A stretch of 64,000 bases of DNA from Glaciecola sp965660625. GTDB lineage: Bacteria > Pseudomonadota > Gammaproteobacteria > Enterobacterales > Alteromonadaceae. The stretch spans positions 47,284-111,283 of the forward strand of contig CBFIAR010000012.1 in the NCBI GenBank assembly GCA_965660625.1. The letters run 5' to 3'. The notes under the pieces are model-generated. The model saw nothing but the letters and a program-made list of their open reading frames with translations, searched no databases and had not been told where the DNA came from. Made by a program: the position numbers and the translations under genes. Positions 53,817-62,917 of this stretch are shown piece by piece (within the stretch, counting starts at the first letter, position 1; each line of letters starts with the position of its first letter).

Positions 53817-54065
53817 CTATTTATAAAATGCTTCAACTGCTCCTTTTAACGTAATCATAAGGGGTTGTCCTCTGCGGTCTAATGCTTTTGGTGAAGGAAC
53901 TTTGATCCATCCATCACTGATGCAGTATTCCTCGACATTAAAACGCTCTTTGCCATTCAACATAATACCAATATTATGCTCAAATATTTCTTCCACGTAA
54001 TGTGGACTGCGAGAATTGCTGGAAAGGCGATCCGGTAAAGCGGTCGGCGACTTGGTATCGTTCAT
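53817..54065 (-). CDS. DUF3297 family protein
   Basis: An 82-residue cytoplasmic protein with the DUF3297 pattern: LPDRLSSNSRSPHYVEEIF, IGIMLNGKERFNVEEYCIS, DGWIKV, and DRRGQPLMITLKG. Function is unknown. I chose the ATG at 54065 (MNDTKSP), the usual family start; the frame is open 60 bases further up. It lies 65 bases beyond the tRNA-Leu terminator, on the opposite strand. A decayed second copy is found at about 57250-57357. Confidence 0.85.
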   Translation of the reverse strand: MNDTKSPTALPDRLSSNSRSPHYVEEIFEHNIGIMLNGKERFNVEEYCISDGWIKVPSPKALDRRGQPLMITLKGAVEAFYK

Positions 54066-54439
54066 ATTGCTTGCCTGAGTTAAATAAAAGTTGGCTATTG
54101 TAGACGCTATAAGGCAAGCGCTCAAGAGAGTAATAGCAATGCCGCAACGTTATGCCCCCATTAACTCTTAACAAGAGGCATACGATTTAATCTTTTTCAT
54201 GATATGGAAACTCTTTAAGGATATTTTGAAACAAGGGTAACGTTTTACTTTTAATTGCATTAAAGTGAGTGGAATAAGGGGGGATTCGCTTCAAAAATAC
54301 CCTATTTGCTCTCAATAAAAACACGGTCCAATGACAACGCCAACTGACGTCAGCGCTGCAGAGTCTATATATAAAGAATATTTTCAATTGGTTTGAGGGT
54401 AATAAGCGCTATCAAATGGCCAATAAAATATGAGGTCTC
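54066..54439. other. Intergenic region DUF3297/DUF2797, 374 bases
   Basis: I see no supported gene here. A 66-codon leftward frame at 54187-54387 has no ribosome site and poor composition. A TGACGTCA palindrome lies near 54348. The DUF3297 promoter must lie in the first part. Confidence 0.45.
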
Positions 54440-55276
54440 TTAAATCTGAATATCTAAGTGATAGCCTGAATATTTCCTAAGATTAATGACTCGGTCCTGA
54501 TCAAGTAGTAAATATTGACCTTTTATGCCCTCTAATCGTCCTTCAAACCCTAACTCTTTGTCTAAGTTTATGGATTTAATCTTTTTAGGGTAATTGTGTA
54601 CCGGATATGCAATATTAATAATGTCAGACTCAATATCAGCTAATGATTGAATCCCATATTGATTTTTTAATGCCGCTAGTTGGGGGGCAGCATTCGTCAG
54701 CAGGGTGTGTTTAAGCGCTACCAAATCTATAGGCTCGGCTTCTCCCTGTAACATTTTACGCCAATTGGTTTTATCGGCGATTTGTGACTTTAATGCGGTT
54801 TCAACTAAACCGCTCATTAGTCTGTTCTGAACACGTAAAATTGGAATGGCTTGAGATGCACCTTGATCAATCCATCTAGACGACACGCCATCTGTTACAA
54901 AACGCGTAATACCGACTTTTGCATTACCGGTATTTGACAGATAAACAAAATGCGACTGCAAACAATTTCTTTCCCCCCATGCTGGTTCTCGACAGGTTCC
55001 TTGTTCATAGTGACACTTCTCAGGTTTGATAATGCAGGTGTCACATTGAGCAAGCTTAGTCAGGCAAGGATAGCAATAACCTTGATTGAAACTCTTTTTA
55101 GTTTTTCTGCCACAATAAACACAATTTATGCTTGCTTGATAATTAACGGATATATGCTTTCCAATTACATCGTTCATGTTGAGCGTGTTATCACCAACAT
55201 TCAGTTGATATTGCGCTACATTATCCCGGTTAACGTCCACAGACATCTTCTTAATATTTCCAGAAAATACAGTCAT
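54440..55276 (-). CDS. DUF2797 family zinc-finger-like protein
   Basis: A 278-residue protein of family DUF2797. It has several paired cysteines in the N-terminal half (CVYCGRKT, CYPC, CDTC, then a single Cys in KCHYEQGTC and NCLQSHF), which likely bind metal. After that comes HFVYLSNTGNAKVGITR and SSRWIDQGA, which looks somewhat like the GIY-YIG fold (my inference). The C-terminal third is a separate domain ending in LRKYSGYHLDI. Its function is unknown. Confidence 0.82.
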   Translation of the reverse strand: MTVFSGNIKKMSVDVNRDNVAQYQLNVGDNTLNMNDVIGKHISVNYQASINCVYCGRKTKKSFNQGYCYPCLTKLAQCDTCIIKPEKCHYEQGTCREPAWGERNCLQSHFVYLSNTGNAKVGITRFVTDGVSSRWIDQGASQAIPILRVQNRLMSGLVETALKSQIADKTNWRKMLQGEAEPIDLVALKHTLLTNAAPQLAALKNQYGIQSLADIESDIINIAYPVHNYPKKIKSINLDKELGFEGRLEGIKGQYLLLDQDRVINLRKYSGYHLDIQI

Positions 55277-55468
55277 AATACTCTTCGTTAAACTTCTATA
55301 CTGGGATGATAAAGTTATCTGCGAGTGCTTACAAATAAGAGATGAAAATAATTCGATCTACTTCTAAATTAATAAACTTTTGTGCACTTACTTGCGATCA
55401 TGTAACCATAGCGTAGACTCTTTTTTCCAAAACAATCAACCTTCCCTTACTTTTTAAATGGACCATGT

Positions 55469-56872
55469 ATGCAGCCTAGCAATCTCAGCGACACATACAA
55501 GTTATTGGACAAAGCAAAACTTGCATCGTTTGACTACTTAGAAAGCGCTGACCAACTCCCGGTTTATCCATCAAAGGAAGCACTCGCTCTATTGGCGTCA
55601 TTCGATGAACCTCTACCTGATGCTCAAAACGATGCAAAGGAAACATTCGCCAAGTTAGCAGACATTGGCTCAAAAACCGTGGTAAATATGGGCGGTAGCC
55701 GATATTTTGGCTTTGTGAATGGTGGCATACTTCCCATTGGACTCGCCGCTCGCTGGCTTGCCGATACTTGGGACCAGAATGCAGCATTAGAAGTAATGTC
55801 GCCCTTGTCCGCCAAGTTAGAACAGGTTTGTGAACGGTGGCTAGTACAACTACTAAATTTACCAGCCACATCAAAAATGGGCATAGTAGGCGGCACATCC
55901 GTTGCAACGCTATGTGGTTTGGCTGCTGCTAGACATCATCAATATAACAAGCTGAATTGGAATGTGAATGAAAACGGCTTAATTGGCGCACCCCGGCTGC
56001 GTTTTATCATGGGTGACCAAACACATGGAACGGTAACGAAAATGATACGACTGCTTGGTTTCGGCTCTAAGTCGATAGAGATTGTTCCATCGGACAATCA
56101 AGGCAGACTTAAAGCTAGTTGTTTACCACCGCTTGATGCAACATGCATTTTGATCTTACAGGCAGGAAACGTATGCTCTGGCTCATTCGACAATTTTGAG
56201 ATGTTGTGCGCTAAAGCAAACAATGCTGGTGCTTGGTGTCATATAGATGGTGCCTTTGGTCTGTGGGCTGCCACTTCACCGTTACTAAAACACTTAACAT
56301 CAGGCATTCAGTTAGCTGATTCTTGGTCAGTAGATGGACACAAGACCTTAAACACGCCGTATGATTGCGGCATAATCTTATGTAAGCATCCCAGTGCTAT
56401 TGGTGAAGCATTGCACCAACAAGGTAGCTATATTGAATTTGGCGAAACCAGAGACAACATGATCTACACACCGGACATGTCGCGCAGAGCTAGGGGAATT
56501 GATCTTTGGGCATGCCTGCACCATTTAGGCAATCAGGGTGTCGCAATGTTAATTGAACGGCTACATGATGGTGCTAGATACCTTGCCCAACAACTCGAGC
56601 AAAAAGGCTATACTGTAGAAAATGAAATCCATTTTAATCAGGTTATTGTGCATGCCGGGAACGAGGCATTGACTAAGCAGGTGTTAAAGCGAATACAAGA
56701 ACGCGGTGTTATTTGGTGCGGGAGCGCCAACTGGAAAGGCATATTTATCATTAGATTGAGCGTTTGCTCGTGGCAGACAAATAGAGACGATTTAGACACC
56801 GCTATTGCATCTTTTCATCCGCTTAGATCGCAAAATAACATCCACCGAGATCCAGGAATAACATCAACTTAG
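55469..56872 (+). CDS. PLP-dependent decarboxylase (group II)
   Basis: A 467-residue aspartate-aminotransferase-fold enzyme of the pyridoxal-dependent decarboxylase family (tyrosine/tryptophan/glutamate/DABA decarboxylases). The Schiff-base lysine is Lys292 in SVDGHKTLNTPYD, and CHIDGAFGLW contains the ring-binding Asp. The conserved MGGSRYFGFVNGG near the N-terminus is typical. The substrate cannot be predicted; there is no clear partner gene. It lies in the segment flanked by the duplicated tRNA-terminator/DUF3297 repeat. Confidence 0.88.
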   Translation: MQPSNLSDTYKLLDKAKLASFDYLESADQLPVYPSKEALALLASFDEPLPDAQNDAKETFAKLADIGSKTVVNMGGSRYFGFVNGGILPIGLAARWLADTWDQNAALEVMSPLSAKLEQVCERWLVQLLNLPATSKMGIVGGTSVATLCGLAAARHHQYNKLNWNVNENGLIGAPRLRFIMGDQTHGTVTKMIRLLGFGSKSIEIVPSDNQGRLKASCLPPLDATCILILQAGNVCSGSFDNFEMLCAKANNAGAWCHIDGAFGLWAATSPLLKHLTSGIQLADSWSVDGHKTLNTPYDCGIILCKHPSAIGEALHQQGSYIEFGETRDNMIYTPDMSRRARGIDLWACLHHLGNQGVAMLIERLHDGARYLAQQLEQKGYTVENEIHFNQVIVHAGNEALTKQVLKRIQERGVIWCGSANWKGIFIIRLSVCSWQTNRDDLDTAIASFHPLRSQNNIHRDPGITST

Positions 56873-57543
56873 ATCAGCGGGTATTGCAGTGAATAAACTC
56901 AATTTGAGTACCCTAAACATTCCTTTTTTAACGAAACGCCTTGCCGCCATATTACAAAATTCAGGGGTTACTAGGGTCTGTGGGCTAACAATCCGTGCCA
57001 ACGATAAGGACGATATGGGCGAAATTCATCGAGGCTAGAAGTTATAGCACTTCACCAAGAAGCCGGAGATACGAACGCAAACCTAACTTTCAAAACAGCA
57101 TGTTTACTCTTGCAAGATTGAAGGAGACCATATATAGACCCTAGGTATGTTTTGTTTGAACCAATTGAATGCGCAAGCCTAAATGTATTGCTCTCTAGAA
57201 GTTAGTCAAAACCTATTGATATTAAATAGTTTTTTTTGGAGTGAGGATACAGTAAGTGAGGTTCCCTCCAACTTCACTGATACATTATTCGTCGATAATA
57301 GAATACGATGCGCTAATCAACCGTTACTCGCTGGCTAATGCAACATCGTTCACTTTAGGCTAAGTAAAATTGAGCCTCATGCTTATGTATTTTATGAGCT
57401 GCATCAATATTCGATATCAAAAAACCAATACGCTTTGTGCTGCGATCCTCACAAGTGATTTTAATCGGTACATGAGTTTTCCGCTGATTAACATTGCCTT
57501 TGCTAAAAAAACAAACACCAACTCAATATTTATTGGACATAAG
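56873..57543. other. Long intergenic stretch with decayed sequence, 671 bases
   Basis: No intact gene is seen between the PLP enzyme and the ZIP transporter. From 57206 to about 57357 it carries a decayed copy of the tRNA-Leu terminator and of the DUF3297 gene (separate entry). The part 56873-57205 shows nothing I can place. Confidence 0.5.
57206..57357 (-). pseudogene. Decayed duplicate of the tRNA-Leu terminator and DUF3297 gene
   Basis: At 57206-57219 a 14-base exact match to the tRNA terminator start (53720-53733) is followed by a degraded stem and T run. Then 57274-57295 matches 53914-53935, within the DUF3297 coding region, in 19 of 22 bases, with weaker similarity on both sides and a CGTTCA/CGTTCA match around the start-codon region near 57350. 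The order and orientation match the intact copy, but about 100 bases are lost and reading frames are broken. Confidence 0.65.
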
Positions 57544-58284
57544 ATGAGTGAATTAACATGGATTATAGTTAGCGGATGGTTAATGAGTGCCATTGCCTTT
57601 ATTGGCAGTATCACACTATTGTTGCAGAAAGAAACATTGCACCAAATTATGATACCGCTAGTGGGATTTGCTGCGGGCTGTCTGATAGGAGGAGCTTTCT
57701 TTCATATGATCCCCGAAGGTCTAACACATTCGGAAATTACTCTGCATTTCTTTGTGTGGATTGTGATTGGGTTTTGTAGTTTCTTCGCGCTTGAGCAATT
57801 ATTACATTGGCATCATTGCCATCAGGCCGAAGAAGATTGCAGGCAGCCCCTAGGATATATGATCTCGTTTGCCGATGGGCTTCATAACTTATTGGGAGGT
57901 CTCGCTATTGGCGGCACTTTCATGATCGATGTTAGGCTTGGTATTACTGCTTGGTTAGCCGCAGCAGCTCATGAGATCCCTCAGGAGCTTGGCGATTTTG
58001 CAGTATTGATTCACAGTGGATGGTCTAACCGCAGTGCACTGCTATTTAACGTGTTGTCTGGGTTAACCTTTTTGATGGGTGGGTTGTTAGCATATATGTT
58101 TGCCGAAAAGATTAATACTGCCTTTCTATTACCTTTAGCTGCAGGAAATTTTTTGTATATCGGTGCATCGGATCTTTTGCCAGAAGTAAATAAGCACCGT
58201 TCAGATCAAAGTAATTTGGGTCATATTATATCCTTTTTTGTGGGTATACTTTTAATGTTGTCATTGAAATTTTTGTCTCAGTGA
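57544..58284 (+). CDS. ZIP-family metal transporter
   Basis: A 246-residue inner-membrane transporter of zinc or other divalent metal, with eight hydrophobic segments and the ZIP motifs DGLHNLLGGLAIG in helix 4 and AHEIPQELGDF in helix 5, the metal-site helices. A His-rich loop HWHHCHQ precedes helix 4. I chose the ATG at 57544 (MSELTWIIV); the frame is open back to 57370 but the added 58 residues do not look like this family. The stop is 42 bases before the assembly gap. Confidence 0.85.
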   Translation: MSELTWIIVSGWLMSAIAFIGSITLLLQKETLHQIMIPLVGFAAGCLIGGAFFHMIPEGLTHSEITLHFFVWIVIGFCSFFALEQLLHWHHCHQAEEDCRQPLGYMISFADGLHNLLGGLAIGGTFMIDVRLGITAWLAAAAHEIPQELGDFAVLIHSGWSNRSALLFNVLSGLTFLMGGLLAYMFAEKINTAFLLPLAAGNFLYIGASDLLPEVNKHRSDQSNLGHIISFFVGILLMLSLKFLSQ

Positions 58285-58326
58285 TTCTCGAGTTTTGAAC
58301 TAATTGCCATAAATCAGCATCCGCTA

Positions 58327-58424
58327 NNNNNNNNNNNNNNNNNNNNNNNNNNNNNNNNNNNNNNNNNNNNNNNNNNNNNNNNNNNNNNNNNNNNNNNNNN
58401 NNNNNNNNNNNNNNNNNNNNNNNN
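58327..58424. other. Run of N (assembly gap)
   Basis: 98 unknown bases. The length may be an assembler estimate. It lies between the ZIP gene and the decayed glycosyltransferase; any gene fragment in it cannot be seen. Confidence 0.99.
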
Positions 58425-58592
58425 AAATATTGGCCATGTATCAACAAATACCAGTTATTACAATATTTTACATTGAAAATTCGCACTCCATGTGACGATA
58501 GGAATCTGTATGCTTAGCGCAAAAAACGTGCGCGCAGATAAGCGTCTTCCTTGTGAATAATTAACGCAGTAATTTAATATCCGCGATTAAGG

Positions 58593-59919
58593 CTAAATGA
58601 GCAGATGCATTTTGAGTGAGATGATTTCGGGGGACAGCAGGAGTTGTTGATTATCATGCTTGACCGCTCGCGCTGCGGCCTTAGCATAGCCCTTTACTAT
58701 ATCATATTCTGCTTTAATCATATTTATAGTATCCGTCCACAATTGATGTTCATGATAACGATGGTCATATTCTGCACCCAATAATTGATCATATTTTTGC
58801 AGTGCTTTTTGCGCGCATTTATCAAGAGAATAAAGCTCAGCATTTGCCAGCGCACCTTGCGATAAGTCTACTTTTTCAAGTTCAGATAATTTTATAAACC
58901 AATGTAAGGCCCTTGCAAAGTTTTGATAACTAGCATGCGCAGTTAATAATTTTCCATTTTGCTCGTCAGCCACCACTTCCCTGACACCAGGTGCATCTAA
59001 AGCAATAACTGGCACACCAGCAGCCATAGATTCACTTAACACCATGCCTTGTGTTTCACTTTGAGAGCTGAACACAAAAACATCCATTGCCTTATATGCA
59101 CTAGCCAAAAATGGTTGTTGCAAAAAACCGACTTTATGTATTCTTTTACCTAAACCACTCTTGTCTATAATATCCAGAAGTTCATTTTCTATACTACCTT
59201 TTCCCGCTATAATAAAATGAGCTTGTGGTTCTTTTTTCATAAATTTAATCACTGCATTACACAAAAAAGATAAGTTTTTTTTCAGGCGCTAGGCGCCCTA
59301 AGTGACCCACCACAAAAGCATCATGCGGAATGCCTAAAATACTCCTGAACCCTAATCCGTTGCCTTGGGAAAATGCAGTAATGTCAACCCCTGTGGGTAT
59401 CACTTCGATGGGCACTTTTACCTTTCGCTGGATTAGTATTTCGCGAATACTCTCACTTGGAGCAAATATCTGATCGCACATATTAGCGTAGCTAGTTGCC
59501 AACTCCATCGCAAAACGCTTAAGAGTGTCAGTATTACCAGGCACATAATGGGAGTATTGTTCATACATGGTATGGTGAGTAAATACCAAAGGTATTTTAT
59601 AAGTTGTAGCAATTAATCGAGCCGTTGAGCCAACTAAAAAGGGGTGGTGAGAGTGCACAATATCAGGTTCAAACGCGTTGATTCGATCCCCTAAAAAGTG
59701 TGGTACGGGCAAAGTTACAGAAAAATCACTTCCATTAAAGCGCTATATCGCCGGTATCCTGATTACATCGGTTTCATCATTGGGCGTTTCTGGAAACTCT
59801 GGTGCGATAATCAAAACCTTGTGTCCATGTTGGCGGTAATAGTGACTAAATGCCTCTACTGACCTTGCCACGCCGCCAATGTGTGGTAAATAAGTGTTGG
59901 TCATCATCAAAATATGCAT
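58593..59919 (-). pseudogene. GT4 glycosyltransferase, disrupted by a nonsense codon and a frameshift
   Basis: Read leftwards from ATG 59919, codon 59 is an in-frame TAG (59743-59745) between IPAI and RFNGSDFSV. The frame then continues intact through THHTMYEQYSHYVPGNTD and VIPTGVD to GRLAPEK, where an eight-T run on the plus strand (59275-59282) shifts the frame. One base fewer would give PEKNLSFLCNAV and join the frame to the C-terminal half with AGKGSIENELL and EAMAAGVPVIAL-like sites (here SESMAAGVPVIALDAPGVREVV, shown in part). The full protein would be a family-4 glycosyltransferase of about 440 residues. It is either a pseudogene or has sequencing errors. Confidence 0.85.
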
Positions 59920-60296
59920 TATTCAGTCTCGAACACGATATCGACGTCGATCACTTCCGACGTTTTAAGGAGCGATGTAATTGTACTCGGTAGTCCTCCA
60001 AATGTGGTTGGAGCTGAGCCAAACTTAAGGACTTGCCCATTGGAACCCCATTCACCTTCTTGAGAGTGGAAGTACCCTGATAAGCTTTGTCTAGAGGAAA
60101 ATCGGTCAATTGCCTGCTCAGCCCTCACTATCAAGCCTGCACCCAATAATTCAACAGGTTCACTTAATTTAGATGGCTCGAAAAAATATTGCAACTGGCT
60201 CAGTAAGTTTATTGGATCTAAAAAACCATGGCGCATTGCAGCATACCTGACAATTATTTTCCACGGCATCCATCTAAACCACAATCCTTTTATCAT
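59919..60296 (-). CDS. Unrecognised 125-residue ORF upstream of the glycosyltransferase
   Basis: An open frame that starts at ATG 60296 after AAAGGTAAATCA and whose stop overlaps the glycosyltransferase ATG by one base (TAATG), so it was likely translated with it. The N-terminal half MIKGLWFRWMPWKIIVRY and HGFLDPINLLSQLQYFF looks like a real conserved protein; the second half is Ser/Gly-rich and ends in FETE. I do not recognise the family and cannot exclude that it is also a truncated remnant. Confidence 0.55.
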   Translation of the reverse strand: MIKGLWFRWMPWKIIVRYAAMRHGFLDPINLLSQLQYFFEPSKLSEPVELLGAGLIVRAEQAIDRFSSRQSLSGYFHSQEGEWGSNGQVLKFGSAPTTFGGLPSTITSLLKTSEVIDVDIVFETE

Positions 60297-60506
60297 TGAT
60301 TTACCTTTATGAGTTTGGTGCTTACCTTCACATGCAGTTTAGGATAAGTCAGGTAAGCAAGTTTGACGGCGATCAATATTACAAGATCGTTATTAGCGAT
60401 AATAAACTTCAAGGCCGAATGCCCAGCATTACTCTAACTCAGCATATCGTTTCGTCTGTGTCTTCGTTTTATAGGGTGGCGGGTATCATTAAATTTAGGA
60501 GGCATT

Positions 60507-61985
60507 GTGAAGAAATTTTATATTACATTAGTCAACATTTGCTTAGTCGTTTTATTACCTGCGTTAATGTTACTAGTGCAGGCTAAAAGCCAAGATGACG
60601 GTATCGAAAACTTGCGTCAAACAAGTAAGGCTTTTGCTTCAGTAGCTCGAGCCGTATCGCCATAAGTAGTTTTTATTGATGTCGAGAGAAAACGCTCCAC
60701 AGTGCCATATTTTCAACTTCCCTTTGATGATAATGGTTTGTTTGGACATGATCTTTTTGAACGATTTTTCGGGGAACGCTTCCGTGATTTTTCGTTACCT
60801 GATCAGCGACAAAACCAACATAATGTAAGAGGGCAAGGCTCTGGCTTTGTGTTCTCTGTCAACACTCACTTACTAAACAACAAAAGCTATATTTTGACCA
60901 ACAATCACGTTGTCCAAGATGCCGAAAGCATAAAAGTCACTCTGCAAGATAATAGGGAATTGATGGCCACAATTATTGGTGCAGACCCTCAGTCCGACTT
61001 AGCTATATTAGAAATTAGCGGCAGTAAACTACCGATTATCTCATTAGGTGATTCATCAACATTAGAAGTTGGAGAGTGGGTAATAGCCATTGGCAACCCG
61101 TTTGGCTTAAGCCATACCCTTACCGTTGGTGTTGTAAGCGCTAAGGAACGCAGTAGTCTTGGTATTAGTGACTACGAAGATTTTATTCAAACCGATGCTG
61201 CCATTAATCCAGGTAACTCTGGCGGTCCGTTAGTCAACCTTAATGGTGAAGTTGTAGGCATAAATACTGCTATCTTCTCTAGAAGCGGCGGATATATGGG
61301 GATTGGTTTTGCCATCCCCATTAATCTTGCTAAACGTATAGCTAAACAATTAATGGATACCGGTGAGGTAACCCGAGACCACCTAGGAGTAGTCGTTCAA
61401 GCGTTATCTCCGGCGTTAGCTGAGTCTTTTAAATTAGATCAAAATGCGGGAATTTTGATCTCTCAAATAATGGAATACTCACCCGCAGAAAAAGCGGGAT
61501 TAAAAGAGGGAGATGTCATTATTAATTATCAGGATAAGCCTATCACAACCGTAGGTCGTTTTCGTAATTTAGTGGCGATGAGCACGCCAAATAGTCATGA
61601 AAAGTTGGGCATCTTACGTGACGGGAAACCCCTAGAACTAGAGGTTAAGATAGGTAAACTAGACAAAAAAAAACAGCTAGCAGACGCTACACAACAGCAG
61701 AGTGATGAATTAGGCCTGACAGTACAAACGATAAGCGCAAGTTTGGCACAGCAATATAGCGTAAAACAAGGTGTCGGGGTGCTGGTTACGTCCGTGAAGT
61801 CCAACTCTATTGCAGCCATGGCTGGCATTGAGGAAGGAACAGCTATCTTACAAGTGAACCGGATGCCTATTCATAGCGTCTCAGAATTTACTAGCGCTCT
61901 GAGTAAAAGCGAGAATGATAGGTCCGTTCTATTACTGCTATTAAGGAATAATATGCAACATTATTTGGTATTGAATTGGTCCTAA
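60507..61985 (+). pseudogene. HtrA/Deg serine protease with an in-frame TAA
   Basis: From GTG 60507, seven bases after TAGGAGG, the frame reads VKKFYITLVNICLVVLLPAL, a signal peptide, up to AVSP, then meets TAA at 60663-60665 and goes on in the same frame with VVFIDVERKRSTVPYF. A single base change (for example TCA to TAA) would explain it. The rest is a complete HtrA: trypsin-like triad His134, Asp164 and Ser238 (TNNHVV, SDLAIL, GNSGGP; full-length numbering) and two PDZ domains (about 305-490). A GTG at 60702 would give the protease without a signal peptide. It is a pseudogene, or a sequencing error. Confidence 0.8.
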
Positions 61986-62090
61986 AGCAAATTATGTACT
62001 TTATACTCGCCGTATGTCGTGAGGTAAGATTTTTGTATCACAGTTAGCTGAGATGCTGCTCATCATACACTCAAAAAGCCGTGACGAAAT

Positions 62091-62104
62091 TTGACATAAA
62101 TCAA
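62091..62104 (+). promoter_or_regulatory. FNR/Anr-type box upstream of the CBS gene
   Basis: TTGAC-ATAA-ATCAA is a perfect match to the FNR-type consensus TTGAY-N4-RTCAA. It is centred about 108 bases before the CBS-domain start codon. A TAGACT at 62126-62131 could be a -10 box that would place the FNR site near -41. This suggests control by oxygen. Confidence 0.6.
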
Positions 62105-62205
62105 GCGTCAAAATGAGCTAGGACTTAGACTGAAAGAATAGAATTCATAGGGAATTACAAATAGTGTAATTTTTATCTAAAACTGAAAGATGGAGTGCTT
62201 TATTA

Positions 62206-62715
62206 ATGAATATAAATGAAATAATGAGTATCGATGTTAAAACATGCATGCCAAACTCAAACCTTGAAGAGCTTGCTTCGCTCATGTGGAATAATGATTG
62301 TGGAGCGATACCGGTAGTTGACCAGCAAAATAAACCTTTGGGCATCGTCACTGATCGTGACATAGCAATGGCAGCAATGTTAAACCATAAGCCACTTTGG
62401 TCATTGACGGCAGCCGAGGTTATTCAAAATCAGAGTCCATTAAGCTGCCTACAGAACAGTTCGTTGCAAGATTGTTTAACAATGATGAAAGAAGAAGGCG
62501 TGCGCAGACTGTTGGTTGTCAATGCGGATGACACTTTGGCAGGAATTGCCTCCATCGGAGACATACTGGCTTTTACGGGTAACTCAAGTGGCAGAGAGAA
62601 AAAACAATCAGAGTCAATAAAACACGAGGCAGTCTTAGGTATGTTAAAGCGCGTCAGTGCGCATCATTCACAGCCGAGTCAGCTTTTGTCACAAACGGTT
62701 AATTTACACCCTTAA
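62206..62715 (+). CDS. Tandem CBS-domain protein
   Basis: A 169-residue cytoplasmic protein with two CBS domains (about 1-60 and 70-125): NEIMSIDVKTCMPNSNLEELASLMW, GIVTDRDIA and GIASIGDILA (quoted in parts). Such stand-alone CBS pairs usually bind adenine nucleotides. The C-terminal tail is rich in Ser, Gln and His. An FNR-type site lies upstream, so it may be induced at low oxygen. Its partner protein is not known. Confidence 0.88.
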   Translation: MNINEIMSIDVKTCMPNSNLEELASLMWNNDCGAIPVVDQQNKPLGIVTDRDIAMAAMLNHKPLWSLTAAEVIQNQSPLSCLQNSSLQDCLTMMKEEGVRRLLVVNADDTLAGIASIGDILAFTGNSSGREKKQSESIKHEAVLGMLKRVSAHHSQPSQLLSQTVNLHP

Positions 62716-62847
62716 CTCGCCAGCGACTTGTGACTTAATGAAGCCACCTCAGTATGCCCGTTTTGTCCTATAACAAGGTGATTATTGAACGCTTTGTAGA
62801 AAATTGAAATAAGAAACCCGAGCAAATATATCTAGAGGGATTGCCAT

Positions 62848-62883
62848 GGCTACCGTTACTTGATGAAACTTGAAACGGTAGCC
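62848..62883. repeat. Inverted repeat between the CBS gene and mipA
   Basis: GGCTACCGTT (62848-62857) and AACGGTAGCC (62874-62883) are perfectly complementary with a 16-base loop. It is not followed by a T tract on either strand, so it may be a terminator of reduced efficiency or an RNA 3'-end stabiliser between the two convergent genes. Confidence 0.55.
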
Positions 62884-62917
62884 TTGGGCATATTTAGATA
62901 TTATCAGTAGCGTAAAG

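Noticed and set aside
54187..54387. 66-codon leftward ORF between DUF3297 and DUF2797
   Set aside because: No ribosome binding site and no protein-like composition.
60296..60586. 96-codon ORF ahead of the HtrA gene
   Set aside because: It overlaps the better-supported HtrA start (TAGGAGG then GTG 60507) in another frame and has no recognisable features.
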